The notes beneath the pieces were generated by a model. It ran no database searches, had not been told where the DNA came from, and saw only the letters and a program-made list of their open reading frames with translations. This document shows, one piece after another, positions 16,864-25,772 of a DNA stretch of 64,000 nt; within the stretch, counting starts at the first letter, position 1; every line of letters begins with the position of its first letter. The position numbers and the translations under genes were made by a program. This DNA comes from DASZWJ01 sp963813895 (lineage in GTDB: Bacteria; Pseudomonadota; Gammaproteobacteria; JAURND01). The stretch spans positions 248,001-312,000 of the forward strand of contig CAWFAS010000003.1 in NCBI GenBank assembly GCA_963813895.1, in the 5' to 3' direction.

Positions 16864-17045
16864 CGGAATAACTCCTTTGTAGTTTATTGAAGAAAAAACA
16901 CCAGAAAAGGTGTCGGGCGCTCAAAACCACTACAAAGGTGTGGCGGGTATATTTCCCTCTCGGGTATTGTATTAGACCCACACCCGACATAAAAACTGCG
17001 CTAACGGACGCAGTTATACCGCCTTTGTAAGTGTTTTGAGCACTC
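16864..17045 (-). promoter_or_regulatory. Structured leader with alternative pairings and terminator-like hairpins
   Basis: On the minus strand three segments compete: A (17022-17041), B (16919-16938) and C (16874-16883, containing the ribosome-binding site of the 69-aa gene). B pairs with A over 17 of 20 positions, or with C over 10 of 10. Between them are two hairpins followed by T-runs on the minus strand: aactgcg/cgcagtt with TTTTT (16991-17015) and acacc/ggtgt with six Ts (16893-16913). This is the architecture of an attenuator or of a P4-like RNA immunity region. The function is inferred from pairing only. Confidence 0.6.
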
Positions 17046-17099
17046 TATGATAAGATAGCATCAGTCACCTTCAAGCACAATACGGGTTTAGCATTTAGA

Positions 17100-17318
17100 T
17101 TAAATGCTGCACTGGCAGCTGTCTAATATTTGATCATATTGGGATAAGGTTCGCCTTAATTCCCTGTTGACTTCGTTATAAGCACCATGCCTATAGGCAT
17201 TCATCTTACTAATCTGTTTGCCCTCTACAGTTTTAGCTCCGGTTGATTTTGTCCACGGTTTCCAGTTGTGGATAAGTTGGGACTGTTGTAATCTGCGTTC
17301 TGGTGTCCATCGACTCAT
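17100..17318 (-). CDS. Small MSRWTPERR-type protein of integrative elements
   Basis: 72 aa beginning MSRWTPERRLQQSQLIHNWK, followed by PWTKSTGAKTVEGK and MNAYRHGAY. This pattern (W-T-P-E-R-R...I-x-x-W-x-P-W-x-x-S-T-G-(P/A)-x-T-x-x-G-K...N-A) is familiar from short proteins in plasmid and prophage-like replication modules. Its biochemical role is unknown to me; the basic, Trp-rich sequence would fit nucleic-acid binding. Its first 86 nt overlap the end of the preceding gene in another frame, so the two are likely co-translated. Confidence 0.65.
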   Translation of the reverse strand: MSRWTPERRLQQSQLIHNWKPWTKSTGAKTVEGKQISKMNAYRHGAYNEVNRELRRTLSQYDQILDSCQCSI

Positions 17319-17799
17319 TGTTGATCTCTAATAGTTCGTTTGCAGGGTTTATTTTATTTTCTAAATTATTAATTTGCTGATTGATAGCATTATTTTGTTG
17401 CTTAATAAATGCTGTTTGTTTTGGATTTTTCAGTTCGGCAATTGCCATTACAGTATTACGGCATTGCTTTTGAGCTTTTAAGGCAATTTCGCTGTACACA
17501 CGTACTTGATTTAAATACTCTCCGCGTAGCATTTTCTCAGTGCAAGAATAAAAAACAGCTTCCAGCGCATGCGCCTGATTAATCAGCATATCTTCCAGGT
17601 GATGCAAGTTGCCACCGGCTATTTTTTCGTTGGTGCTTTTGATCTTGTTCAAAATGTCGCCGAGATGTGCGGCAGGAATTTTTTTGACGGCGGAGACGGT
17701 ATTAACGCTATTCACCAGTGGTAGCATCAGCACATCCAGTGAATTTTTCACTTCATTGTTGGCCAGGTTTTTGGTTTTGGTAGGCTTTTTGTTGGGCAT
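17233..17799 (-). CDS. Unknown 188-aa helical protein of the integrative element
   Basis: ATG 17799 (MPNKKPTKTKNLANNEVKNS) is chosen because the longer frame (to 17964) would overlap the primase-helicase gene by about 150 nt and its extra residues are antisense-like. The protein is basic at the start and then helical: ALEAVFYSCTEKMLRGEYLN, VYSEIALKAQKQCRNTVMAI and AINQQINNLENKINPANELL, which could form coiled coils. It sits immediately after the primase-helicase and overlaps the next small gene. Proteins of this look accompany replication genes in phage-like elements; a DNA-packaging or partition role would be a guess. Confidence 0.6.
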   Translation of the reverse strand: MPNKKPTKTKNLANNEVKNSLDVLMLPLVNSVNTVSAVKKIPAAHLGDILNKIKSTNEKIAGGNLHHLEDMLINQAHALEAVFYSCTEKMLRGEYLNQVRVYSEIALKAQKQCRNTVMAIAELKNPKQTAFIKQQNNAINQQINNLENKINPANELLEINNESMDTRTQITTVPTYPQLETVDKINRS

Positions 17800-17816
17800 G
17801 TTTAGTTCTTGTTCGT

Positions 17817-19646
17817 TTAGTTTACTGATCGGGACAGCGCAGAATAAGGTACATATGTCACCAACTTTTGCTGCGGATAGCCCAGGTATTGCAAGGAGGC
17901 GTGGTGGAACCATAGGCCGAATTTTCCTTCCTCCCCGCCATTGCGTTGTTTGTCGCAAATCCAAAGCACATCCGGCTTATCAGCAATATCAGCGGGTATT
18001 GGTTGCTGTTGGCTTGTAGCTTGCTGCATTGCTGCTTCTTTGGCTTTATTTCGCCACACTACGAAGCAATTATCGGCTAAATCGGTAATTGCTCCAGTGC
18101 CTTTGGTGTCAAGCTTTCCAGGCCATTTGCTTTCATCAGCGCCTTTACGAGGATGAACAACTAAATGAATATGGCAATTAAATTCATTCTTGAAATCACA
18201 AAGCTTTTCTAAAAATGCTTTTTGACTTTTATAATCGTCTTCGGCGATATCCAGCTTCATAAATGAATCAATAACAAATACTGTGATGCCATAACGCTGG
18301 CGGGCATATAAAAATACTTCCAGTAACCGTTGCGACTTGGCATTTCCAGTCAAGTCAAATAGCCACAGTTTATCGCCATACCATTGGTGTATTGCTTCAA
18401 TGTAGCCAACTGTCGGATTACTTAGCCCTGCAGCTTGTCGTGTTAACCGTGCCAGTAACCGCCGAGGTTTTAACTCTAAGCTGGCAATGCAAACTTTATG
18501 CTCTTGGCGCATGGTTTCCAAAATTATTTGGCCAAGTAATTGTGACTTGCCGTGACCATTAATACCGCTCCACACTGATAATTCATCCGGCCGGAACAAA
18601 ATTTTACCACGTGCTTTTTCCCAGGGTGGGTGAATGCCGAGTACATTGTCATCTTTAGGATAAAATTCTTCGATGACCTGCTCAACATAGAGACGGGCTG
18701 GTTTTAGCTCTGTGGGGTCAAGGCTTTGGGCTTGAGCAAAGCAGGTTTTAATTTCCTCAGCGGATATGCCCGCCTGCAGACATGCATTAGCATCTTTATG
18801 CGGTAGTTTTATTACAAAGCAGCGATGACGGCCTAAGCGTTCGATTAATTCAGCTGTTGCTATCTGCCCCTCCGGGTCGTTATCAAGGCAAAGGTAAATT
18901 TTATCGAACGCTGTCAGCCGCTCAAATTCATACTCAACCCATTGTTGCTTTGCGCCGCCACCACCGCCAAAGGGTAACGATAACGCCGGGAAGCCATACT
19001 GCGTTAATGTCATGGCATCGATTTCACCTTCGCATAGTACAAGCTCGCGCGTATTTGTTGCAAAACTCTGCCATCCAAATAGGCAAGGCTCACAATTGGC
19101 CTCTGCACGGATTTTCTTTTTTCCACCAGGACGCTCCAAGCTGAGGTATTTGATATTGATTAGTTCACCATCACGATAGTAAGGGAAAATGATTTCATTA
19201 CCTGTTGATCCAACTTGGAAATCCATTAAAATTTGCTCAGTCAGTTTCCTCTCGTCCACAAGATATTTTTTTACAGCCTCGGTTACTCTCGCAGGGGCAA
19301 TTTTACCCACCTTTGGTTTTACGTATTTTTTTGGCGTGTAAGCGTCAAAATAGGGCGGGCCAATACCTAACCATTGTTTTGACTGCGAGATGGCCTCTAA
19401 TAAGCTTATATTGCGATTTAAACGCCACAAGTCTAATAGGTCTCCTGCCTCACCAGTAGCGAAGTCACAAAACACGCCTGATTTTTCGCCATTTAAGTGA
19501 ACTTTCAGCGATTCTCCAGCTTCACCTATCACTGAACCTGCGCACCATTCATTTCCAGTATGCTTGCCATTGGGCAATAGGTATTTAGCAATCTCTTCAG
19601 CCCTTTGTGCCAGCAACAATGAGACTTCTTTTGCTGTTTTCGTCAT
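17817..19646 (-). CDS. TOPRIM primase fused to AAA+/RecA-like helicase (P4-alpha/T7 gp4-type)
   Basis: 609 aa. Residues ~30-90 hold a diverged CHC2-like region (GNEWCAGSVIGEAGESLKVH). The TOPRIM core at ~200-265 has the catalytic Glu (LVLCEGEIDAMTL) and the D-x-D (IYLCLDNDPEGQIA). The second half is a RecA-like ATPase with Walker A SGINGHGKSQLL near 365 and Walker B ITVFVIDSFMKLD near 460, followed by CHIHLVVHPRKGADESK. It would prime and unwind DNA for autonomous replication of the element. Its start overlaps the stop of the preceding gene (ATGA), showing translational coupling. No inactivating change seen. Confidence 0.85.
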   Translation of the reverse strand: MTKTAKEVSLLLAQRAEEIAKYLLPNGKHTGNEWCAGSVIGEAGESLKVHLNGEKSGVFCDFATGEAGDLLDLWRLNRNISLLEAISQSKQWLGIGPPYFDAYTPKKYVKPKVGKIAPARVTEAVKKYLVDERKLTEQILMDFQVGSTGNEIIFPYYRDGELINIKYLSLERPGGKKKIRAEANCEPCLFGWQSFATNTRELVLCEGEIDAMTLTQYGFPALSLPFGGGGGAKQQWVEYEFERLTAFDKIYLCLDNDPEGQIATAELIERLGRHRCFVIKLPHKDANACLQAGISAEEIKTCFAQAQSLDPTELKPARLYVEQVIEEFYPKDDNVLGIHPPWEKARGKILFRPDELSVWSGINGHGKSQLLGQIILETMRQEHKVCIASLELKPRRLLARLTRQAAGLSNPTVGYIEAIHQWYGDKLWLFDLTGNAKSQRLLEVFLYARQRYGITVFVIDSFMKLDIAEDDYKSQKAFLEKLCDFKNEFNCHIHLVVHPRKGADESKWPGKLDTKGTGAITDLADNCFVVWRNKAKEAAMQQATSQQQPIPADIADKPDVLWICDKQRNGGEEGKFGLWFHHASLQYLGYPQQKLVTYVPYSALSRSVN

Positions 19647-20533
19647 ATCACCCCCGCAAAAATAGCATCATGGGTGGATGAAGTTATCGTTGTGGCAGTA
19701 TTATCAGCCGCTAACATAAACCGTTCAATGTGGTCAGCATCTCTAAAAATTAAGTCAATACCATCATATTTTTGGTTCCGGTCATTAGCGCCCATGTTAA
19801 AAGGGGTGCGAACACAACCATCAATGGCTTGCTTGAGCTGATAAACATTGTAACCAAGTTTTAATGCCTGCATTATTTTTGCAGTACGTTTTTTATCCAG
19901 CTTGGCGTGAGGGTGGTGCATCACCTGCCGCCAATGATTAAATATCTCCTGAATATCTTGGCTGCTTGAATGTTGTTGTACTGTCCTGGCAATGATAGAT
20001 TTTTTAGAAACTGAGAGCGGTGAAGTTGCGAGAGCAACTTTACCTATATCTATTTCTACTCCATTCCCTTCCATTCCTTTCCATTCCGTGGTCGAATGGT
20101 CATCGACAAGTCGCGGACTATTCGTAGAATGATCGTCGAATCGTTGCCGACTAGTAGCAGAATTTTGACAGAATCGCTGAATATTATTGCAATCACCGAC
20201 TGTTTTTTCTGGTAATGGATAGCGGTAATTGGGTTTATCTATCCGTTGGTGATTTTTCCAACCAGTTACGCACCAGTATGATTTATCGGTCACGTTATAC
20301 TGATGTAATAGATTATTGTTTATAAGCTCATCAATCCATTGCTGGATATCATCAATAGTGCAGCTATCAGCCGGAAAAATTTCTGCTTTAAGGCGAACCA
20401 GTGAAGCCGGGTGTATGCCGTTATCATCACAAAAGTTCCACAATCCAATAAATAGCAGTCTAGCTTGGAGCGAGCAGGATATTACCTGCTCGCTCGTCCA
20501 AAATTCAGGTTTTATTGTTCTTATCCTTGACAT
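19643..20533 (-). CDS. Phage-type replication initiation protein (O-like)
   Basis: 296 aa beginning MSRIRTIKPEFWTSEQVISC, a start typical of phage and integrative-element replication proteins. Residues ~10-110 look like a winged-helix domain (LLFIGLWNFCDDNGIHPASL, IQQWIDELINNNLLHQY). A Ser/Thr-rich linker follows, and residues ~195-270 (HWRQVMHHPHAKLDKKRTAK, IMQALKLGYNVYQLKQAIDG) form the C-terminal helical domain that in relatives contacts the helicase. It would recognise the element's origin and recruit the downstream primase-helicase, to which it is translationally coupled. Confidence 0.75.
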   Translation of the reverse strand: MSRIRTIKPEFWTSEQVISCSLQARLLFIGLWNFCDDNGIHPASLVRLKAEIFPADSCTIDDIQQWIDELINNNLLHQYNVTDKSYWCVTGWKNHQRIDKPNYRYPLPEKTVGDCNNIQRFCQNSATSRQRFDDHSTNSPRLVDDHSTTEWKGMEGNGVEIDIGKVALATSPLSVSKKSIIARTVQQHSSSQDIQEIFNHWRQVMHHPHAKLDKKRTAKIMQALKLGYNVYQLKQAIDGCVRTPFNMGANDRNQKYDGIDLIFRDADHIERFMLAADNTATTITSSTHDAIFAGVI

Positions 20534-20635
20534 TTTAAAACCCCTTGTTCAAGTATTTAGCTAATTGCGTGATGTCAGTAAATAAGCTAACATCACAATC
20601 CTTAATTGGTGAGGGCGCAATCATTGCCTGCAAGC

Positions 20636-20902
20636 TCATTTTGCACCCCCTCGCCATTTTCCAGGCAATAGCACATACTTTCCAATGCGATGAGAACCGC
20701 CACCTGGATTTTCACCCTTAGTCCAGAATAATTTTATATTGTAGCCAAAATTCCATCGTAGCTCATAAATGCGAGGCGGGGCGCTTAAAACGTCCAGTTC
20801 ATGGCGTGCTTCAACTGTAGTAACTGGAGATTTTCTTAATCGGTTTAAAAGCCTGATGCGTTGTCCCTTATTGCTATTGTCAAAATTTTTCTTTTTCTTC
20901 AC
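20636..20902 (-). CDS. Small helix-turn-helix protein
   Basis: 88 aa using GTG 20902, which overlaps the stop of the AlpA-like gene (GTGA) and has AAGGAGG 9 nt upstream; the longer frame to ATG 20938 is less likely. A Lys-rich start is followed by RIRLLNRLRKSPVTTVEARH and LDVLSAPPRIYELR, a winged-helix pattern of the kind used for specificity in element-encoded regulators, and a basic C-terminus (HRIGKYVLLPGKWRGG). It is probably a DNA-binding regulator or replication accessory protein. Target unknown. Confidence 0.65.
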   Translation of the reverse strand: MKKKKNFDNSNKGQRIRLLNRLRKSPVTTVEARHELDVLSAPPRIYELRWNFGYNIKLFWTKGENPGGGSHRIGKYVLLPGKWRGGAK

Positions 20903-21183
20903 TGTGAGGCGCCTCCTTCTTGCTGAGAGTTTACCCACTCAAAGAAAGCTGTTTCATCAATGAGAAGCCGACGACCTACGCGACGGATGACTTTGTCAAA
21001 GCCATTAGTCTTACCGTGGAAAATCCAATATCTAAGGCCAGACTGAGTTGGCCATTCATGATGTTGATTCCACTGGGGTACGGGGATTAATTTTTTTGGG
21101 ATTGATGGAAATTCTTCATTTGGCGGATATTCCAAATTTGGTCTGGTGCTTTGTATGGCATTTTGATATGAGTTTCTTTGCAT
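20899..21183 (-). CDS. AlpA/excisionase-like small DNA-binding protein
   Basis: 94 aa. Residues ~40-85 read QHHEWPTQSGLRYWIFHGKT, then GFDKVIRRVGRRLLIDETAF, then FEWV. This is the MerR-like winged-helix core of AlpA/Xis-type excisionases, in which the R-R-x-G-R-R-x-(L/Y)-(I/V)-x-x-x-x-F-x-x-W-(L/V) signature is diagnostic. The first ~40 residues are Pro-rich and less conserved. Such proteins direct the integrase toward excision and may control integrase transcription. It heads the replication gene block. Confidence 0.75.
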   Translation of the reverse strand: MQRNSYQNAIQSTRPNLEYPPNEEFPSIPKKLIPVPQWNQHHEWPTQSGLRYWIFHGKTNGFDKVIRRVGRRLLIDETAFFEWVNSQQEGGASQ

Positions 21184-21393
21184 TGCTAATTACCTCATTG
21201 TAAATCACTCAGCGGGATTGCTAGGTGCTAGAGGTATTAGATCAGTTTAAAAATTGATACAGTAAGGGGTAGTGCCAATTATTTTCGGAAAACCTGAAAT
21301 CGTAAAAAAATATATTTATAATCAATAGCTTATTTGATTGACAAGATAGAAATAATTGGCCTAATGAAATTGCCATGATCCCATGGGGTTGGG

Positions 21394-23796
21394 TCAATTT
21401 TTTTGTTTTCTATTTCCGTGTGGCCTTAATAGAGGTGCTATTTCAGGGTCAGAACTGAGCATATAACGGAGTTTCCCTGGCTTGATTTTTAATTCGGTAG
21501 CAACAGCTGCGGAAAGCTGGTTTGCGCTATAGTGTTTTGGTAAGGATTTAGCTTTAGTTAATGCACAGAGAAGTAAAGGTTTATATTTTTCTTCTGCTTG
21601 CTCTTTTTTTGCTTTTGCTCCTTTTTTTGAATAGCCAGTATTACGTTCACTAATTTTTTTCCCCGCCTCGTAATGCTTCAGAGTCTCATCATTAAGGGGC
21701 ACTGGCGTCTTTTTATCCTCACTAGAATCAGGATTAGACAATAAATTAGTTGGTGGCACGTCAGTTATCGGTGCTTTTTCTGGAGAAAGCAAGTCATCGT
21801 CCCGGTTATTTATTTCTATGTGTGACTTAACCAAATTCATTGCCGCCCATTGTATTTCTCTAATGTCATAATTATCTAGGCCAGCATAATTGCGTAAGAT
21901 TATAGTTTGCTTTGCCTTCTCAATATTTTTTTGAACCAGAGGTTGTTGAATATTTTTTAAAATTTCTTGCCAAAATTCAGGATTTTTTTCATAAGCTGTC
22001 ATCGCACCCCCTATTATAAAGTCATCAGGAAAAAGTTCTAATAACTCATCATCTTCTGTTTTTGTTAATTCTGCCACTAAATCATCCATAATTTTCATTA
22101 GAGGAAGCTTGATGAGTATGAGGGTCAGTCCGCTTGTTGACTTTTTCATATCATCAATTTTTTTATTAATCAGCTCATTAAGCATCAGCTGAAAAATCAT
22201 AGTGACTGCCTCTTCTTTTTTGCCAGCATTAAAGGCATTAATTGCGGGCTTCAGCTCATGGTGTTCATTGTTTTTTGCTAATGATAATGCTTCACAAAAT
22301 TGATAAAAAAATGGATGTCCTATTCCATGTTTTAATAAATATTCTCGACTTTCTGTAGGGGTAAGGTCTTTCATGCCTTCCTTGATGCTATCCAATGGAA
22401 AAGATATAAAGGTGTCCATACGATCATATAAATGCTTAACAGCGCTTTCAAGCAATTGGTTATTCTCAATTGACTCTAATATTTTATTGTTTAGTCTGAC
22501 TAACGGTGTTAATGATTTTGAGGGAGCTGATTTTTTATCTATCTGTGCGATAATGCCCAAATTTTTGTCTGAAATTTCATCTAATACTTTATTTTTAGGT
22601 ATTTTTATAAGGGGCTGTAACCCATACTTTGCTTCTTCATAGGTAGGGACAAATTCAATTTCGTAATATTTATCATATTTATCCTTTGAGGCATAGTGAT
22701 AGGGAGGTTTCCCAAGCATCAACATATCTAAGGTATATCCTCCAAACTGACATGTATGGCTGTCATCGTTTTCCGTCTTTTTTAATTGTCCGTACCCTTT
22801 ATAGCGAACTTTCGGTAAGTTAATATCGTCAAGCTTCTGTTTTTTTACCCATTGAACCTCACGGTGATGCCGCAAATAAATTGCATTTTCTCCACGTAAG
22901 GCAGATTGTATTAAATCATCTTTGTTATTTCCGGTGTGGGTTAATTTTTCCAGAGAAGAGAAAATGATGTTTTCATTGTATATTTGTTTTTGAGACTCCT
23001 TTATTTGTTCAATTTTTAGCTCTTCAAATTCATCAATGAGCCTGGCAGAAAGGTAATTTAAAGACATTAACCATTTAATCAGAGGTTTAGGACAAAGTGT
23101 GTTTTGAAGTGATTCCTGCATATTGACATATAATTCGCCATTTTTTACAGATTCTCTTAATTCATGACTAATATTTAGATCGGAAAATAATATTTGTTTT
23201 GCATCTTCATAAAGTATGGAGTGACGATTTAGTATTATTTGCTTTACAATATGAATATTGGAGGCGGTGCAGGTTTCATTTATAAAAACTGGTCTTTGAG
23301 TTGCTAATATTTTTTGTTCTGCAATATCCAGTTGGTCTTTTAAAAAACATTCTTTGGTGCGCGCCCACTTTAACATTTGATAAATATCATCCCCACCCCC
23401 AATTTCCTTTGACCGAAAGCCCAGGTCAATTGCCTCTATCATTGGCTGTAGATGAGAAATTTCTTTTTCTTCAAATTTTGTTGTGGGTTTATAAGCAATC
23501 CATTTAATCTCTCCTAAGGGGGGTTGATGATATAAGTCTATGGCGCAATATATTTTTTCTAAAGCTTTATCAATGTTAGATGCTTTTAAAAACTCGCCTG
23601 ATAATATACCTATTATTCTTGCAGCGGAGAAACCATCGTTTGTAGGATAATAAAAACCGAAAAGTTGAGCTTCTGTTGCTGATTTATGCCAAAATTTGCA
23701 ACTTAAATACCGTTGCTCTTCTGAGGCCTCAATCATTTCTTCTAAAATCTTGCCGTCCTTTATTGCAGTACCATAAATTTTTATAATTTCACTCAT
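21394..23796 (-). CDS. Unknown 800-aa protein between integrase and excisionase genes
   Basis: ATG 23796 follows TTTTGGAG and overlaps the integrase stop by 8 nt, so the two are coupled. I do not recognise any domain. Early residues look globular and cysteine-containing (RYLSCKFWHKSATEAQLFGF). The middle contains TCQFGGYTLDMLMLGKPPYH and a Tyr/Lys-rich segment, then long charged helices. The last ~80 residues are Lys-rich, with NTGYSKKGAKAKKEQAEEKY and then SANQLSAAVATELKIKPGKL, which resembles a small helix-turn-helix. The position is where phage-like elements carry cargo, often defence or toxin genes, and a large unnamed protein with a DNA-binding-like tail fits that. Function unknown. Confidence 0.6.
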   Translation of the reverse strand: MSEIIKIYGTAIKDGKILEEMIEASEEQRYLSCKFWHKSATEAQLFGFYYPTNDGFSAARIIGILSGEFLKASNIDKALEKIYCAIDLYHQPPLGEIKWIAYKPTTKFEEKEISHLQPMIEAIDLGFRSKEIGGGDDIYQMLKWARTKECFLKDQLDIAEQKILATQRPVFINETCTASNIHIVKQIILNRHSILYEDAKQILFSDLNISHELRESVKNGELYVNMQESLQNTLCPKPLIKWLMSLNYLSARLIDEFEELKIEQIKESQKQIYNENIIFSSLEKLTHTGNNKDDLIQSALRGENAIYLRHHREVQWVKKQKLDDINLPKVRYKGYGQLKKTENDDSHTCQFGGYTLDMLMLGKPPYHYASKDKYDKYYEIEFVPTYEEAKYGLQPLIKIPKNKVLDEISDKNLGIIAQIDKKSAPSKSLTPLVRLNNKILESIENNQLLESAVKHLYDRMDTFISFPLDSIKEGMKDLTPTESREYLLKHGIGHPFFYQFCEALSLAKNNEHHELKPAINAFNAGKKEEAVTMIFQLMLNELINKKIDDMKKSTSGLTLILIKLPLMKIMDDLVAELTKTEDDELLELFPDDFIIGGAMTAYEKNPEFWQEILKNIQQPLVQKNIEKAKQTIILRNYAGLDNYDIREIQWAAMNLVKSHIEINNRDDDLLSPEKAPITDVPPTNLLSNPDSSEDKKTPVPLNDETLKHYEAGKKISERNTGYSKKGAKAKKEQAEEKYKPLLLCALTKAKSLPKHYSANQLSAAVATELKIKPGKLRYMLSSDPEIAPLLRPHGNRKQKN

Positions 23797-24859
23797 TAAT
23801 TACTCCAAAAATCTTCTCATTCATTCTCGCCACTATCTTGGCTGTATGGGCTTCCGATAAATGGGCGTACCGTTTAACCATCTGCAAGGTTTTATGCCCC
23901 AGTACTTCTGCAATCTCCGCCAGGCTTGCCCCATTCATTGCTAAATAAGAAGCTGCGCTATGGCGAAGGTCATGAAATCGAAAATCTTCAATGCCGGCGT
24001 GTTTGAGTGCAGTTTCCCAAGGAGTGCGCAGGTCAATAGGAGTTTTAAAGTTTTTTCCAGGAAAAACCAGATTGGTATGAATTGATCGAATTTTTGAGTG
24101 TTCTTTAAGCAGTGCCAGAGCATGGCCTGTAATTGGCAATATGCGGCGTTCTCCGTTTTTAGTTTCATGCAGGGTAATAACTTCGCGGTTCAGGTCGACA
24201 TTTTCCCAGCACAATCCTAACATTTCCATGCGTCGGGCGCCTGTGGATAAAGCCAATACCACAACCAGGTAAAGCCAGGGGCTAGAGCTGCTTTGGCAAG
24301 CTTCTAGCAATCTTTGGCGTTCACCATCTGATAGAAAGCGCACGCGCCCCCGAGGTTCTTTGGGCTTGCTAACTCTACGCATCGGAGAATCTTCTAACCA
24401 ACCCCATTCTTTTATTGCTATTGAAAAAGTATGTGATAGAGCGGCCATATAACGCACTACAGTAGAAGGGGAGCGTTGTGTACCTCGTGTTGTAATACCG
24501 TTTGCCAACTTATCTCTGAATTGAGCAATAAGAGCAGGAGTAATTTCAGCTAATGAAAATTTGCCGATTTCCTTCTTCCACCAGTTTAGATGCAGTGTTC
24601 TATTTTTGTTATTTTTTGGCTTGCTCGGCAAAATATCTTTTAAATAACGGTTAATCATTTCGCCAAGGGTTCTTTTTTTAGCTTCGCTGGTTTTAAAGTG
24701 CCGGCCATCTCGTATGGCTGACTCAGTTTGTTGTACCCATCTTTTTGCATCAGTTAATCTCTCGAAGGTAGCATTTTGTTCTGGAAAGCCTTTGAGACGT
24801 ATTTTTGCTCTGTAGCCTACTTTTCCTTCTTTGGATGTGCGTTTTTCTATGGTGGCCAT
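23789..24859 (-). CDS. Tyrosine recombinase integrase of the integrative element
   Basis: 356 aa. Residues ~1-60 are an AP2/Arm-type DNA-binding domain (KVGYRAKIRLKGFPEQNATF), ~65-160 the core-binding domain, and ~175-345 the catalytic domain. The active-site residues are visible: Arg in LSTGARRMEMLGLC, H-x-x-R in FHDLRHSAASYLAM, His in VLGHKTLQMV and the nucleophilic Tyr in KRYAHLSEAHT. It would integrate and excise the element. The tRNA-Ile gene lies 750 bp upstream, but I found no matching direct repeat of its 3' end at the other side, so the attachment site is unresolved. Confidence 0.9.
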   Translation of the reverse strand: MATIEKRTSKEGKVGYRAKIRLKGFPEQNATFERLTDAKRWVQQTESAIRDGRHFKTSEAKKRTLGEMINRYLKDILPSKPKNNKNRTLHLNWWKKEIGKFSLAEITPALIAQFRDKLANGITTRGTQRSPSTVVRYMAALSHTFSIAIKEWGWLEDSPMRRVSKPKEPRGRVRFLSDGERQRLLEACQSSSSPWLYLVVVLALSTGARRMEMLGLCWENVDLNREVITLHETKNGERRILPITGHALALLKEHSKIRSIHTNLVFPGKNFKTPIDLRTPWETALKHAGIEDFRFHDLRHSAASYLAMNGASLAEIAEVLGHKTLQMVKRYAHLSEAHTAKIVARMNEKIFGVINE

Positions 24860-25199
24860 CGGGGTTTGTCACCTTCAATTTAAAAGAAGGCGACAGACTA
24901 CAGTAATGTGCAAAAGATGGCAACAAGAGATAGACAATCCTACGTAATTAATGCATATAGCATTGTTTTTAAAGTGGTATATTTTGAAATAGGTCGCTGA
25001 TGGGACAATTTTGGGGTATTTTAGTTATATATTTCGATATTGTGTTTGCCGCAGAGTAACAATCAACGGTGTCAGGTTAGGTTAATTTGAAGAGTAATAT
25101 GAATTTTTAATTGGCAAGCAAGACATTTAATTTTGAGTGTTCGACGAGGAATGTCGCTATATCAAAGATAAAATTTTTGGTTACGAACGATTTATGGCC
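24860..25199. other. Intergenic region upstream of the integrase
   Basis: About 340 bases without a gene. A short hairpin gtcaccttc/gaaggcgac lies just before the integrase start (24869-24895). The rest is AT-rich with no recognisable gene. The element's right attachment site probably lies here or in 25473-25606. Confidence 0.4.
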
Positions 25200-25472
25200 T
25201 CAGCCATTCAAGCTCTGGCGATTTCCTGCATCTGCCGCTTCTTGTTTACAAACATAGGCGCCATTTTTTGTACTACCATACCAGCGAGCACCTTGGACAT
25301 GCCAAATACCCGTTTTAATGTTAAGCCAGACTACTTCATCTTCAGGGCAATGATGCTGGGCTTTTTGTTCTGTCGGGAATAATGTGAGACTTTCGGAAGC
25401 TGAGCGCGGAAGAGCAGTGGTGGAAAATAAAAGCCATAATAAGGTAATAAAAACTAAAGCAAATATCCGCAT
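25200..25472 (-). CDS. Small secreted protein, unknown
   Basis: 90 aa with a clear signal peptide (MRIFALVFITLLWLLFSTTA). The mature part contains HCPEDEVVWLNIKTGIWHVQ and RWYGSTKNGAYVCKQEA, a conserved pattern of short secreted proteins (H-C-P-x-D-x-V-V-W-(L/V)-N...Y-G-x-T-K-x-G-x-Y-(V/M)-C) seen in many proteobacteria. The two cysteines could form a disulfide. Function unknown. It lies between the integrase and the tRNA-Ile. Confidence 0.7.
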   Translation of the reverse strand: MRIFALVFITLLWLLFSTTALPRSASESLTLFPTEQKAQHHCPEDEVVWLNIKTGIWHVQGARWYGSTKNGAYVCKQEAADAGNRQSLNG

Positions 25473-25606
25473 TTTAATCTTCCATGATATTCGAGTTAGC
25501 TAAGAGTCCTTTAGCTATTCAGTTGTGAATTGTTGCTGTGTTTTGTCCCACCAGTGTCCCATTTATTGGTGGCTTTGGAGCGTCTCTTTGCAACCCTTTG
25601 ATTTTA

Positions 25607-25683
<77 letters not shown>

Positions 25684-25772
25684 GCACCCGCCTAGTATAG
25701 CCTAAATGACTTTTCTGTAAAGTAAAAGTTCGGTCAAACGCATTGGCCGAACTTAAAAAAATTTCGGCTAGA

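Noticed and set aside
17941..18156. Plus-strand frames across the primase-helicase and neighbouring genes
   Set aside because: They are antisense to clearly conserved proteins and lack ribosome-binding sites.
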